Positions 47,498-56,645 of a stretch of 64,000 bases of DNA are shown piece by piece. Below the pieces are notes generated by a model, which saw only the letters and a list, made by a program, of their open reading frames with translations, ran no database searches and was not told the origin of the DNA. Position 1 is the first letter of the stretch, and the number at the start of each line of letters is the position of its first letter. Both the position numbers and the translations under genes were made by a program. This DNA comes from Pseudomonas cannabina (lineage in GTDB: Bacteria > Pseudomonadota > Gammaproteobacteria > Pseudomonadales > Pseudomonadaceae), in assembly GCF_900100365.1 (NCBI RefSeq), contig NZ_FNKU01000001.1, forward strand, positions 3,658,001 to 3,722,000, given 5' to 3'.

Positions 47498-48751
47498 ATG
47501 TTCAGCCGTGATTTGACTATCGCCAAGTACGACGCCGATCTGTTTGCCGCCATGGAGCAAGAAGCTCTGCGTCAGGAAGAACACATCGAGCTGATTGCCT
47601 CGGAAAACTACACCAGTCCGGCCGTCATGGAAGCTCAAGGCTCGGTCCTGACCAACAAGTACGCTGAAGGCTACCCAGGCAAGCGCTACTACGGCGGCTG
47701 CGAGTACGTCGACGTTGTCGAGCAACTGGCTATCGACCGTGCCAAGGAACTGTTCGGTGCGGATTACGCCAACGTCCAGCCGCACGCTGGCTCGCAGGCC
47801 AACTCGGCGGTTTACCTGGCTCTGCTGCAAGGCGGCGACACCATTCTGGGCATGAGCCTGGCCCACGGCGGTCACTTGACCCACGGTGCCAGCGTTTCGT
47901 CCTCGGGCAAGCTGTACAATGCCGTTCAGTACGGCATCGACGGCAACGGCATGATCGACTACGACGAAGTCGAGCGTCTGGCCGTCGAGCACAAACCGAA
48001 AATGATCGTTGCCGGTTTCTCTGCTTACTCGCAGATCCTCGACTTCCAGCGCTTTCGTGATATTGCCGACAAGGTCGGTGCCTACCTGTTCGTCGACATG
48101 GCTCACGTTGCCGGTCTGGTTGCAGCAGGTGTCTACCCGAACCCGGTGCCGTTCGCTGACGTCGTGACCACCACCACGCACAAAACCCTGCGCGGCCCGC
48201 GTGGCGGCCTGATCCTGGCGCGCGCCAACCCGGAAATCGAGAAGAAGCTGAATTCTGCGGTATTCCCTGGCTCCCAGGGCGGTCCGCTGGAGCACGTCAT
48301 CGCGGCCAAGGCGATCTGCTTCAAGGAAGCGCTGCAGCCTGAGTTCAAGGTCTACCAGCAACAAGTGGTCAAGAATGCCAAGGCGATGGCCGGCGTGTTC
48401 ATCGAGCGCGGTTTCGACGTGGTGTCCGGCGGTACTGAAAACCACCTGTTCCTGCTTTCGCTGATCAAGCAGGACATCTCCGGTAAAGACGCCGACGCCG
48501 CTCTGGGTCGCGCCTTCATCACCGTCAACAAGAACTCCGTACCCAACGACCCACGCTCCCCGTTCGTTACCTCCGGCCTGCGCTTCGGCACCCCGGCAGT
48601 GACCACTCGCGGCTTCAAGGAAGCAGAGTGCAAGGAACTGGCTGGCTGGATCTGCGACATCCTGGCTGACCTGAACAACGAAGCCGTGATCGACGCGGTG
48701 CGTGAGAAGGTCAAAGCCATCTGCGCGAAGCTGCCGGTTTACGGCGCGTGA
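47498..48751 (+). CDS. glyA: Serine hydroxymethyltransferase
   Basis: A 417-residue PLP enzyme that makes glycine and one-carbon units from serine and tetrahydrofolate. The family start [22 protein letters not shown] is present, with [44 protein letters not shown] and the PLP lysine at residue 229 in [17 protein letters not shown] 47498 is chosen as the conserved start. It is divergent from the effector gene. The promoter is probably the segment around 47430-47460 (GGGTAGAATACCC). A shared bidirectional terminator follows. Confidence 0.97.
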   Translation: MFSRDLTIAKYDADLFAAMEQEALRQEEHIELIASENYTSPAVMEAQGSVLTNKYAEGYPGKRYYGGCEYVDVVEQLAIDRAKELFGADYANVQPHAGSQANSAVYLALLQGGDTILGMSLAHGGHLTHGASVSSSGKLYNAVQYGIDGNGMIDYDEVERLAVEHKPKMIVAGFSAYSQILDFQRFRDIADKVGAYLFVDMAHVAGLVAAGVYPNPVPFADVVTTTTHKTLRGPRGGLILARANPEIEKKLNSAVFPGSQGGPLEHVIAAKAICFKEALQPEFKVYQQQVVKNAKAMAGVFIERGFDVVSGGTENHLFLLSLIKQDISGKDADAALGRAFITVNKNSVPNDPRSPFVTSGLRFGTPAVTTRGFKEAECKELAGWICDILADLNNEAVIDAVREKVKAICAKLPVYGA

Positions 48752-48776
48752 TGAGCATCGTCTAAACGCAGTAACG

Positions 48777-48808
48777 AAAAGCCCCGGTTCGTGAGAATCG
48801 GGGCTTTT
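48777..48808. terminator. Bidirectional terminator of glyA and the convergent GTPase gene
   Basis: AAAAGCCCCG (48777-48786) and CGGGGCTTTTT (48799-48809) are inverted, giving a hairpin with T runs on both strands. It lies between the convergent genes. Confidence 0.88.
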
Positions 48809-48856
48809 TGCTGCGCGTCATAAGCGTGAATAAGCGCTCACGCGCCGCTGACCCGC

Positions 48857-49834
48857 TCAGGCACAGACTTTTTCGAACCCCGCCCGGATCTTCTCTTCCG
48901 GCAGCTCATCGGCAATGAACACGATCACGCTTTCGCGCGGCTCGCCTTCTGCCCACTCAGTATCCCAGTCGAAGCCGTACAGTTTGAGCACGCCCTGAAA
49001 CACCATCTTGCGCGGCTCGTCTTCGATGTTGAGCACGCCCTTGTAGCGCAGCAGTTGTTTGCCGTGGTCTTCGAGCAGTTCGTTCATGAACTCGCTGAGA
49101 CGGTCCAGGTTCAGCGGTTTTTCGCTGCGCAGCACCAGGCTGGTGATGCGGTCGCTGGATTGGCCGGCAGGTGCCAACGGGCGCAGGGTCATGCCGCCTC
49201 CGAGGTCGGCGTTGAGGTTGAAGCCGCGCACGTCGAGCAGTTCGGCCAGATCGATCTTGCCGTGATCGACCGTGCGAATCGCGGCGCGGCGGTTGATACG
49301 GGTCAGGCGTTCGCTGAGCGCATCGAAAGCTGCGTCGTCGACCAGATCACGCTTGCTGACCAGCAACCGGTCGGCAAAACCGATCTGCGCCTGGGCGATG
49401 GTCTGGGTCAGGTGGGTATCGGCGTGGGCGGCGTCAACCAGGGTGATGATGCCGTCGAGAATGTAACGCTCGCGCAGCTCTTCATCGATGAAGAAGGTCT
49501 GCGCGACGGGTGCCGGGTCCGCCAGGCCGGTGCACTCGATCACCAGCCGGTCGAAAGCGATTTCGCCACAGTCCAGACGCTCCAGCAGCAGGTAAAGCGC
49601 TTTGGTCAGGTCGATGTGAATGGTGCAGCACACGCAGCCGTTGGACAGGGTCATGATCTGCACCGGGTCGGTGCCGAGCAACTGGCTGTCGATACCGGCA
49701 TCGCTGAATTCGTTTTCGATCACGGCGATTTTCAGGCCGTGCTCGGCCTTGAGCAGGTGACGCAGCAAGGTGGTTTTGCCTGCGCCCAGAAAACCGGTGA
49801 GCACGGTCACGGGGATGGGTTGCAACTCAGTCAT
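48857..49834 (-). CDS. yjiA: CobW/YjiA-family GTPase (metallochaperone type)
   Basis: A 325-residue G3E GTPase. It has Walker A LTGFLGAGKTTLL, the metal-binding GCVCCTI (CxCC), Walker B-like VIECTGLADP, and the switch/NKXD-like VSKRDLV. The C-terminal CobW_C domain (about 220-325) contains LLRYKGVLNIEDEPRKMVFQGV. ATG 49834 is the normal start. It is the last gene of the cstA-yjiX-yjiA type cluster, as in E. coli. The CxCC motif suggests zinc or another metal cofactor; the client is not known. Confidence 0.9.
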   Translation of the reverse strand: MTELQPIPVTVLTGFLGAGKTTLLRHLLKAEHGLKIAVIENEFSDAGIDSQLLGTDPVQIMTLSNGCVCCTIHIDLTKALYLLLERLDCGEIAFDRLVIECTGLADPAPVAQTFFIDEELRERYILDGIITLVDAAHADTHLTQTIAQAQIGFADRLLVSKRDLVDDAAFDALSERLTRINRRAAIRTVDHGKIDLAELLDVRGFNLNADLGGGMTLRPLAPAGQSSDRITSLVLRSEKPLNLDRLSEFMNELLEDHGKQLLRYKGVLNIEDEPRKMVFQGVLKLYGFDWDTEWAEGEPRESVIVFIADELPEEKIRAGFEKVCA

Positions 49835-49929
49835 AAGGCTCCTGGCGTGATGCATTCAGCTGAAATGAAAACGCGCCTCAGGTGATGGCCTGCGGCGCGT
49901 CGGGTCAAACAATAACGCAGATCAGAGGA

Positions 49930-50127
49930 TCAGCAGCACTTCGGCCCGCCCTTGCCGCCGTAACGCGCCTCTTGCCGCTCCCGAAAGAACTGCTCGTAGG
50001 TCATCATCGGCTTGTCCGGATGAGTGTTCTGCATGTGCTCGACGTAAGTGTCGTAGTCGGGCATGCCCACCATCAGGCGCGCGGCCTGACCGAGGTATTT
50101 GCCGAGGCGACTCAGGTCATTGAACAT
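49930..50127 (-). CDS. YbdD/YjiX-family small protein (DUF466)
   Basis: A 65-residue protein, [57 protein letters not shown], ending in KCC. This is the complete DUF466 pattern. It lies 27 bases after cstA, as YbdD/YjiX does in E. coli beside CstA/BtsT; it is thought to assist those pyruvate/peptide transporters. ATG 50127; a TTG at 50133 is also in frame. Confidence 0.92.
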   Translation of the reverse strand: MFNDLSRLGKYLGQAARLMVGMPDYDTYVEHMQNTHPDKPMMTYEQFFRERQEARYGGKGGPKCC

Positions 50128-50154
50128 GGGCAAATCCTCTGTGGATAACCATCA

Positions 50155-52230
50155 TCACACCTGCGACGCGGGCGGCATGGCCTGATAGGGAGCTTCCTTG
50201 TCGGTGCGCGCCTTGGTGCTCCAGGCCGCGCGGCCAACCTTGATGGCATAGAACAGGATGCTGAACACCACGAACAGAAACAACACGGTCAACCCGGCGT
50301 TGGTGTAGGCGTTGAAAATCACGTGCTGCATCTGATCCATGGTCTTGGCCGGGGCCAGAATCTGGCCGGCATCCGCGGCGGCGCTGTATTTCTTGGCCAG
50401 GGCCAGGAAGCCGACTGCAGGGTTGGCGTCGAACAGTTTGATCAGGCCCGCCGTCACCGTGCAGATCAACAGCCAGACGGCAGGCAGCATGGTCACCCAC
50501 ACATAGCGCTGACGCTTCATCTTGATCAGCACTACGCTGGCCAGCATCAGGGCGATACCGGCAAGCATCTGGTTGGAGATACCAAACAGCGGCCACAAAG
50601 TGTTGATCCCGCCCAATGGGTCGATCACGCCCTGATACAGCAGATAACCCCACAGCGCCACGCAGCCACCGGTGCCGATGGCGTTGGCTGTCCAGGACTC
50701 GGTGCGCTTCAGGGCTGGAACGAAGCTACCCAGCAAGTCCTGCAGCATGAAGCGGCCGGCACGCGTACCGGCATCAACGGCCGTCAGAATGAACAGCGCT
50801 TCAAACAGAATCGCAAAGTGATACCAGAACGCCATGGTGTTTTCGCCGGGCAGCGCCTGGTGCAGGTTCTGCGCGATACCCACCGCCAGCGTCGGCGCAC
50901 CACCGGCACGGGCCAGAATGGTGTTTTCACCGATGTCTTTGGCGACCGCCGTCAATTGCTCCGGCGTGATGATAAAGCCCCAGCTGGAAACCGTTTGCGC
51001 AACCGTCACCACGTCGCTGCCGACCACCGCAGCCGGGCTGTTCATGGCGAAGTACACGCCCGGCTCGATCACCGAAGCGGCGACCATCGCCATGATGGCC
51101 ACGAACGACTCCATCAGCATGCCGCCGTAACCGATGTAACGGGCGTTCTTTTCGTTATCCAGCAACTTGGGCGTGGTGCCCGAGGAAATCAGAGCATGGA
51201 ACCCCGATACGGCGCCGCACGCGATGGTAATGAACAGGAACGGGAACAGGGCGCCCTTCCAGACCGGGCCAGTGCCGTTGGTGAACTGGGTCAGGGCCGG
51301 CATTTTCAGCTCGGGTGCCAGCACCAGAATGCCGATTGCCAGTGCCAGAATGGTGCCGATTTTCAGGAAGGTCGACAGGTAGTCACGCGGTGCAAGTAGC
51401 AGCCAGACCGGCAGCATTGCGGCTACAAAGCCGTAGCCCACCAGCATCCAGGTGATCTGGATGCCAGTAAAGGTGAACATCGGCCCCCAGGTCGGATCAG
51501 CCGCAACCACGCCGCCGACCCAGATAGAACCCAGCAACAGAATCACGCCGACGATGGAGATTTCACCAATGCGGCCCGGACGGATGTAGCGCATGTAAAT
51601 GCCCATGAACATCGCAATCGGGATCGTTGCCATGACCGTGAACATGCCCCACGGGCTTTCGGCCAGGGCCTTGACCACGATCAACGCCAGCACCGCGAGA
51701 ATGATGATCATGATCAGGAAGCAGCCGAACAGGGCGATGGTGCCAGGAATACGGCCCATCTCCTCGCGAACCATGTCGCCCAGCGAGCGACCGTTGCGGC
51801 GCGTGGACAGGAACAGAATCATGAAGTCCTGCACCGCACCGGCCAGTACCACACCGGCAATCAGCCAGAGCGTACCGGGCAGATAGCCCATTTGCGCAGC
51901 CAGAACCGGACCGACCAGCGGGCCAGCGCCGGCAATGGCAGCGAAGTGGTGACCGAACAGGATGTGCTTGTTGGTCGGCACGTAGTCCAGACCGTCATTG
52001 TTGACCACCGCCGGTGTCGCGCGCAGCGGATCGAGCTGCATGACGTGAGTGGCGATGAAAAGACTGTAGTAACGATAAGCAACCAGATAAATAGCCACCG
52101 CAGCGACCACTATCCACAAGGCGTTGATCGCCTCTCCGCGACGCAAGGCCACGACCCCAAGAGCACATGCTCCGACAATTGCAACGATGAGCCATGGAAC
52201 ATGGCGCATCAGGCTATTATTATTTTTCAT
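50155..52230 (-). CDS. cstA: CstA/BtsT-family carbon starvation transporter
   Basis: A 691-residue inner-membrane protein with about 16-18 hydrophobic segments. Family signatures: HVMQLDPLRATPAVVNNDGLDYVPTNKHILFGHHFAAIAGAGPLVGPVLAAQMGYLPGTLW. CstA and BtsT take up pyruvate and possibly peptides. The order cstA-DUF466-GTPase on one strand supports this. ATG 52230 is the only sensible start. A 283-base gap follows toward the PilZ gene. Confidence 0.96.
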   Translation of the reverse strand: MKNNNSLMRHVPWLIVAIVGACALGVVALRRGEAINALWIVVAAVAIYLVAYRYYSLFIATHVMQLDPLRATPAVVNNDGLDYVPTNKHILFGHHFAAIAGAGPLVGPVLAAQMGYLPGTLWLIAGVVLAGAVQDFMILFLSTRRNGRSLGDMVREEMGRIPGTIALFGCFLIMIIILAVLALIVVKALAESPWGMFTVMATIPIAMFMGIYMRYIRPGRIGEISIVGVILLLGSIWVGGVVAADPTWGPMFTFTGIQITWMLVGYGFVAAMLPVWLLLAPRDYLSTFLKIGTILALAIGILVLAPELKMPALTQFTNGTGPVWKGALFPFLFITIACGAVSGFHALISSGTTPKLLDNEKNARYIGYGGMLMESFVAIMAMVAASVIEPGVYFAMNSPAAVVGSDVVTVAQTVSSWGFIITPEQLTAVAKDIGENTILARAGGAPTLAVGIAQNLHQALPGENTMAFWYHFAILFEALFILTAVDAGTRAGRFMLQDLLGSFVPALKRTESWTANAIGTGGCVALWGYLLYQGVIDPLGGINTLWPLFGISNQMLAGIALMLASVVLIKMKRQRYVWVTMLPAVWLLICTVTAGLIKLFDANPAVGFLALAKKYSAAADAGQILAPAKTMDQMQHVIFNAYTNAGLTVLFLFVVFSILFYAIKVGRAAWSTKARTDKEAPYQAMPPASQV

Positions 52231-52513
52231 TTTATTATTCCAGCAGAGTTGACTAGAAGGCTAGCAGTGCGAGTTTAGCGCCGCTTCAGCGAAAGACCAC
52301 CCCCAACCATGGTCTAGGTCGAAATTTGATCAATTGCGGCAGATACCCGGCATAGAGGGCTGGAATAGTGCCTGGAGATGGTTCCCGGATCACAAAACGC
52401 TCATCTGGAACTGTTCTGTAAGAGTTTTCAGGTCTATCGTGCATGAACATCAACACTGATCAGAAAACAACCTGCCCGCTGATGCCTGCAGCGACTGACA
52501 AGAGAGCTACTCG
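52231..52513. other. Divergent intergenic region cstA / PilZ gene
   Basis: No gene is supported here. Promoters for both genes must lie in this stretch; I see no confident sigma-70 or sigma-54 element and no strong palindrome by eye. Confidence 0.5.
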
Positions 52514-52882
52514 ATGACCGACTCACACGAAGATCGACGTCGTTTCAAACGCATTGCCTTCGACGCCAAGACCCAGCTCAAGCAAGGCGAGCAACACTGG
52601 AACGTGACACTGGTCGATCTGTCTTTGAAAGGCATGCTGATCGAGCGACCCGAGCCATGGACCGGCGATCCGGAGCAACCGTTTGACGTCGATATCATTC
52701 TCAGTAATGACACGCACGTAAAAATGGATGTCGCTATCACCCACGATAACAATCGGCAACTCGGGTTTGTCTGCCGGCACATCAGCTTGGACTCGATCAG
52801 CCACCTCAAGCGGCTGGTCGAGCTGAACCTGGGCGATCAGGCCGAGCTGGACCGTGAGCTGGCGGCGCTGATCGAACTCTAG
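52514..52882 (+). CDS. mapZ: PilZ-domain cyclic-di-GMP receptor, MapZ type
   Basis: A 122-residue single-domain PilZ protein. The first ligand motif is DRRRFKRIAF (RxxxR) and the second DLSLKGMLI (D-x-S-x-x-G), both complete, so cyclic-di-GMP binding is expected. Its position beside cstA and radA matches PA4608/MapZ, which controls the chemotaxis methyltransferase CheR1 and flagellar reversal in P. aeruginosa. The partner is not in this window. It ends 12 bases before the convergent radA stop. Confidence 0.88.
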   Translation: MTDSHEDRRRFKRIAFDAKTQLKQGEQHWNVTLVDLSLKGMLIERPEPWTGDPEQPFDVDIILSNDTHVKMDVAITHDNNRQLGFVCRHISLDSISHLKRLVELNLGDQAELDRELAALIEL

Positions 52883-52894
52883 AATCGAGCTGCA

Positions 52895-54262
52895 TTATTC
52901 GAACAGGGCGTCGAGTGCCTGCTCCAGCCGCGTGACGGCGATGATCTGCAAGCCGGGAGGCGCTTCTTTCGGCGCGTTGCCTTTGGGCACGATGCCTCGC
53001 TTGAAGCCATGCTTGGCGGCTTCCTTGAGGCGCTCCTGACCGCTCGGCACCGGCCGCACTTCGCCAGACAGCCCGACTTCGCCGAACACTAGCAAGTCAT
53101 GCGGCAGCGGGCGATTGCGCAGGCTGGACATGACAGCGGCCATCAACGCCAGATCCGACGCAGTTTCCAGCACTTTCACGCCGCCGACCACGTTGAGAAA
53201 AACGTCCTGATCGTGGGTCGGAATGCCACCGTGTCGGTGCAATACCGCCAGCAGCATCGCCAGTCGATTCTGATCCAGCCCCAAGGTTACCCGGCGCGGG
53301 TTGGACATGTGGCTGTCATCCACCAGCGCCTGAACTTCCACCAGCATCGGACGCGTGCCTTCCCAAGTGGCCATGACCACGCTGCCGGGTACTTCTTCCT
53401 GCGCGCGGGTCAGGAAAATCGCCGACGGGTTGGAGACTTCCTTCAAGCCCTTGTCGGTCATGCCGAACACGCCCAGTTCGTTGACTGCGCCGAAACGGTT
53501 TTTCACTGCCCGCAGCAAGCGCAGACGCCCATCCGACTCGCCTTCGAAATACAGCACAGTGTCGACCATGTGTTCCAGCACGCGAGGACCGGCCAGCGCG
53601 CCTTCCTTGGTGACGTGACCGACCAGAAAGATCGCCGTACCGCTCTGTTTCGCGTAACGCACCAGCAAGGCGGCACTTTCGCGAACCTGCGACACGCCGC
53701 CCGGTGCGGATTGCAATTGCTCGGTAAAGATCGTCTGGATCGAGTCGATCACCATCACCTTGGGCTTCTCGACCTTGGCCGTGGCGATGATGGTTTCGAT
53801 GCAGGTTTCGGTCATGACGCGCAGCTTGTCCTGCGGCAGGCCCAGACGCCGAGCGCGCATGGCGACCTGCTGTTGGGATTCTTCGCCAGTAACATACAGC
53901 GCCGGCATGCGCTGGGCGATGTTGCAGAGGGTCTGCAACAGAATCGTCGACTTGCCGATACCGGGGTCGCCGCCGATCAACACCACCGAGCCGTCCACCA
54001 GACCGCCACCGAGCACGCGATCCAGCTCGGCGGAGTTAGTGGAAAAACGCGGGATCTCTTCGACGCTGACTTCCGCCAGGGTTCTGATCTGTGCCTGCGA
54101 GCCGGTCCAGCCGGTACGTCCGCTGGGCGGCGCGGCGGCACCGCTTTCAATCATGGTTTCGACCAGTGTGTTCCAGGCACCGCAATCGGCACACTGGCCC
54201 GCCCACTTGGGAAATGTCGCGCCGCACTCGGTGCAGCCGTACAAGCGTTTGGCCTTGGCCAT
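52895..54262 (-). CDS. radA: DNA repair protein RadA
   Basis: A 455-residue RecA-like recombination factor. It has the N-terminal C4 zinc finger (GCTECGATFPKWAGQCADCG), Walker A GGDPGIGKST, the RadA-specific KNRFGAVNELGVF motif and a C-terminal Lon-like domain (DLALMAAVMSSLRNRPL...FGEVGLSGEVRPV). It processes branched recombination intermediates. ATG 54262 gives the family N-terminus MAKAKRLYGCTECG. Confidence 0.97.
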   Translation of the reverse strand: MAKAKRLYGCTECGATFPKWAGQCADCGAWNTLVETMIESGAAAPPSGRTGWTGSQAQIRTLAEVSVEEIPRFSTNSAELDRVLGGGLVDGSVVLIGGDPGIGKSTILLQTLCNIAQRMPALYVTGEESQQQVAMRARRLGLPQDKLRVMTETCIETIIATAKVEKPKVMVIDSIQTIFTEQLQSAPGGVSQVRESAALLVRYAKQSGTAIFLVGHVTKEGALAGPRVLEHMVDTVLYFEGESDGRLRLLRAVKNRFGAVNELGVFGMTDKGLKEVSNPSAIFLTRAQEEVPGSVVMATWEGTRPMLVEVQALVDDSHMSNPRRVTLGLDQNRLAMLLAVLHRHGGIPTHDQDVFLNVVGGVKVLETASDLALMAAVMSSLRNRPLPHDLLVFGEVGLSGEVRPVPSGQERLKEAAKHGFKRGIVPKGNAPKEAPPGLQIIAVTRLEQALDALFE

Positions 54263-54458
54263 GACAACCCCAGTCGTAAAAAACACCCATGATAACGCAG
54301 GTTGCAGCGCCTGCTACCCCGCTCGACGAAGCACGGCTTTTGAAAACCGGATAAAACTTACGCAGACGGCTCCGGTCGATTGAACGTAGCGCGGGCGGCC
54401 CTGGCGCGTCTGGGCTACACTCACTCGGATCAAATTTATCTGTTACAAGGAATTACCC

Positions 54459-54905
54459 ATGAGCGTGCTTACGGAATTCAAGGCATTCGCGGTCAAAGGT
54501 AACGTGGTCGATATGGCCGTCGGTATCATCATTGGCGCGGCATTCGGAAAAATCGTTTCTTCGTTCGTCGGCGACGTCGTCATGCCACCGCTGGGCTTGT
54601 TGATCGGCGGTGTGGACTTCAGCGACCTCGCGGTCACCCTGCGCCCCGCGCAAGGCACGGCACCTGCGGTGCTGCTGGCTTACGGCAAGTTCATCCAGAC
54701 GGTTATCGACTTCATCATCGTGGCATTCGCCATCTTCATGGGCGTCAAGGCCATCAACCGCCTGAAGCGCGAAGAAGCCAAAGCCCCTACCCTGCCGCCA
54801 ACGCCGTCCAAGCAGGAAGTGTTGCTGAGCGAGATCCGCGACCTGCTCAAGGAACAGAACCAACCGGCAGCGCCTATTACTGTGGACCCTGCTCGCACGT
54901 TTTGA
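54459..54905 (+). CDS. mscL: Large-conductance mechanosensitive channel MscL
   Basis: A 148-residue inner-membrane channel. It has the start [48 protein letters not shown] (TM1), a periplasmic loop, TM2 [22 protein letters not shown] and a cytoplasmic charged helix near the end ([18 protein letters not shown]). It opens under hypoosmotic stress. AAGGAA precedes the ATG. Confidence 0.97.
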   Translation: MSVLTEFKAFAVKGNVVDMAVGIIIGAAFGKIVSSFVGDVVMPPLGLLIGGVDFSDLAVTLRPAQGTAPAVLLAYGKFIQTVIDFIIVAFAIFMGVKAINRLKREEAKAPTLPPTPSKQEVLLSEIRDLLKEQNQPAAPITVDPARTF

Positions 54906-54935
54906 TTGAGGGCCTGAAAGACGGGCTTCTGCCCG

Positions 54936-55140
54936 CAGAGCGACGCTTCGCTTGTCCGCGAAGAGGGCTTTACATCCGCAGAATATTTATCGCCTGCAGT
55001 GAAGCATTCGCGGACAAGTCCGCTCCCACATTCATTCCGATGGACCGTGGATAAGTCATCCGACAGTTCGCGAACAAGCGCAGCGTCGCCCGGTCCGCTC
55101 CGGATTCTGGCTTAAAGCCGTGGGAGCGACTTCCGGCCTG
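54936..55140. repeat. REP palindrome cluster after mscL
   Basis: Several REP cores of alternating orientation (for example CGACGCTTCGCTTGTCCGCG near 54941, TTCGCGGACAAGTCCGCTCC near 55008, TTCGCGAACAAGCGCAGCGT near 55069) fill the gap before the reductase gene. A hairpin CGGGC-TTCT-GCCCG at 54922-54935 just before it may help to end mscL transcription. No gene is seen. Confidence 0.78.
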
Positions 55141-55159
55141 CTTCTGCCGTGACACTCCC

Positions 55160-55936
55160 CTACCAATACGTTTCCACCGCCACTTGCCCTGGTTTGCGTG
55201 ACAGGCTCAAGCGCATGTCGCGCTGTTTGAGCAATGCCCGCGTGTCGTCGATCATCTGCGGATTGCCGCACAGCATCACCCGCGAATGCTCAGGCGTCAG
55301 CGCCATACCGGCAGCTCGTTCAAGCGCGCCGTTTTCGATCAGTTGCGTGATTCGCCCATTCAGCGCGCCCGGATGTTGCTCGCGGGTGACGGTCGGCAGG
55401 AACAGGAACTTGTGCGCGTATTCAGCCAGATAGTCTCGCTGCATTAGTTCGCTGATCAGTGGCTGATAGGCCAGCTCGCAGGAGTCACGCACGCTGTACA
55501 CCAGAATCACCCGCTCGAATTTCTCCCAGACTTCGAAATCCTGAAGAATCGAGAGGAACGGCGCGACGCCTGTGCCTGTGGATAACAACCAGAGATCGCG
55601 GCCGTCGACAAAACGGTCCAGCGTCAGATAACCGAACGCCTGCTTCTCGACCATCAGGCTGTCGCCTTCGCGCAGACGGCTCAGTTCGCTGGTGAATTCG
55701 CCACCCGGCACCACGATGGAAAAGAACTCCAGAAACTCGTCGTGAGGTGACGACACCATCGAATAGGCGCGCCAAACGGTCGTGCCATCAGCCTTGGTCA
55801 CACCGAGTCGGGCGAACTGCCCTGCCCGAAATCGAAAACCGGGATCACGCGTGGTGCGCAGGGTGAACAGATTGGGGGTCAACGGCGTGACGCGTTGCAG
55901 TGTCTGCCGTGTGAACTTGTCTTCGCTGACGGTCAT
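55160..55936 (-). CDS. fpr: Ferredoxin-NADP+ reductase, Fpr type
   Basis: A 258-residue FAD/NAD(P)H oxidoreductase of the bacterial FPR type. The FAD-binding domain has VWRAYSMVSSPHDE (RxYS) and FFSIVVPGGEFTSEL. The NADP domain has LLSTGTGVAPFLSIL and the C-terminal GNPQMIDDTRALL...SRKPGQVAVETYW. It exchanges electrons between NADPH and ferredoxin/flavodoxin. ATG 55936 (MTVSEDKF) has GAGG seven bases upstream. P. syringae may have more than one Fpr; this one lies between mscL and rlmG. Confidence 0.9.
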   Translation of the reverse strand: MTVSEDKFTRQTLQRVTPLTPNLFTLRTTRDPGFRFRAGQFARLGVTKADGTTVWRAYSMVSSPHDEFLEFFSIVVPGGEFTSELSRLREGDSLMVEKQAFGYLTLDRFVDGRDLWLLSTGTGVAPFLSILQDFEVWEKFERVILVYSVRDSCELAYQPLISELMQRDYLAEYAHKFLFLPTVTREQHPGALNGRITQLIENGALERAAGMALTPEHSRVMLCGNPQMIDDTRALLKQRDMRLSLSRKPGQVAVETYW

Positions 55937-56282
55937 GGTGCGCCTCGGACTCCTGAACATGAAAAGCAGACCGCCAGTGTCCCGCAAAGCACGCTCGATA
56001 AACACCGGCTGTTTGTGTTGACTTGCCACGGCCCCCGACCTGCATGCACAGAAAATGCGTGTTCCCGTTAGAGCATTTAGTTCTTGAAACCTGCAACAAC
56101 CGTATGCATGCACTGCCGCGCATTGCGTCAAGCGCTCTGTTTCACGGTTTTCAGCCTGAGCGTACCGGACGCGAAAAAAAGTGCCATCAGCCCATCCGTC
56201 AGCCCGGGTTTGCGGGCCATGAATGGCCCCTAGACTGGAAAAACATACAGCAGGGTATCGCTGTCAAGGGGACGGAGGCTTC
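55937..56282. other. Divergent gap between fpr and the LuxR-type gene
   Basis: The 346 bases hold no supported gene. The clearest element is a 7-2-7 palindrome GGGCCATGAATGGCCC at 56214-56229, described separately. A ribosome-binding site GGAGG is at about 56274, before ATG 56283. Confidence 0.55.
56214..56229. promoter_or_regulatory. Candidate operator of the solo LuxR-type gene
   Basis: GGGCCAT-GA-ATGGCCC is a perfect inverted repeat 54 bases upstream of the gene. LuxR-type HTH dimers bind such short palindromes; binding here is inference. Confidence 0.45.
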
Positions 56283-56516
56283 ATGAAAACCATGGAAATC
56301 AATTTTTTACAGCCCTCGCCAGCCAAACACCTGACACAGAGAGAAATAGAAGTCCTCAAGTGGTCCGCTGAAGGTAAAACGGCTGGCGACATCGCAATCA
56401 TTCTTTGCCTCAAGGAGCGCACTATTCACTTCCACATTGCCAGCGCCATTCAAAAAATGGGGGTGTGCAACAAGACTGCCGCAGCCGTACAGGCGGCGTT
56501 AAGCGGGATGTTCTGA
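56283..56516 (+). CDS. Solo LuxR-type helix-turn-helix protein (77 residues)
   Basis: A 77-residue protein consisting almost only of a LuxR/FixJ-type DNA-binding domain: LTQREIEVLKWSAEGKTAGDIAIILCLKERTIHFHIASAIQKMGVCNKTAAAVQAALS. The conserved acyl-homoserine-lactone or receiver domain is absent and there is no room for one. The HTH most resembles the C-terminus of quorum-sensing LuxR proteins (KMGVCNKTAAAVQA). GGAGG and a palindrome precede it. Its target and signal are unknown. Confidence 0.85.
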   Translation: MKTMEINFLQPSPAKHLTQREIEVLKWSAEGKTAGDIAIILCLKERTIHFHIASAIQKMGVCNKTAAAVQAALSGMF

Positions 56517-56645
56517 TAAAGCCCGCAGTCAAACTGCAATCATGCAGATATCCAACGGAAAACGACGTAAAATCGACCGCGTCATCGAGCCTGCCAGTCG
56601 TCGGGCTCGTTGGCCCTCCTTCGATTGCACAGAGTTCTCCCGCCA

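Noticed and set aside
54936..55140. Possible small genes in the gap after mscL
   Set aside because: All short frames there are made of REP palindromes and have no ribosome-binding sites.
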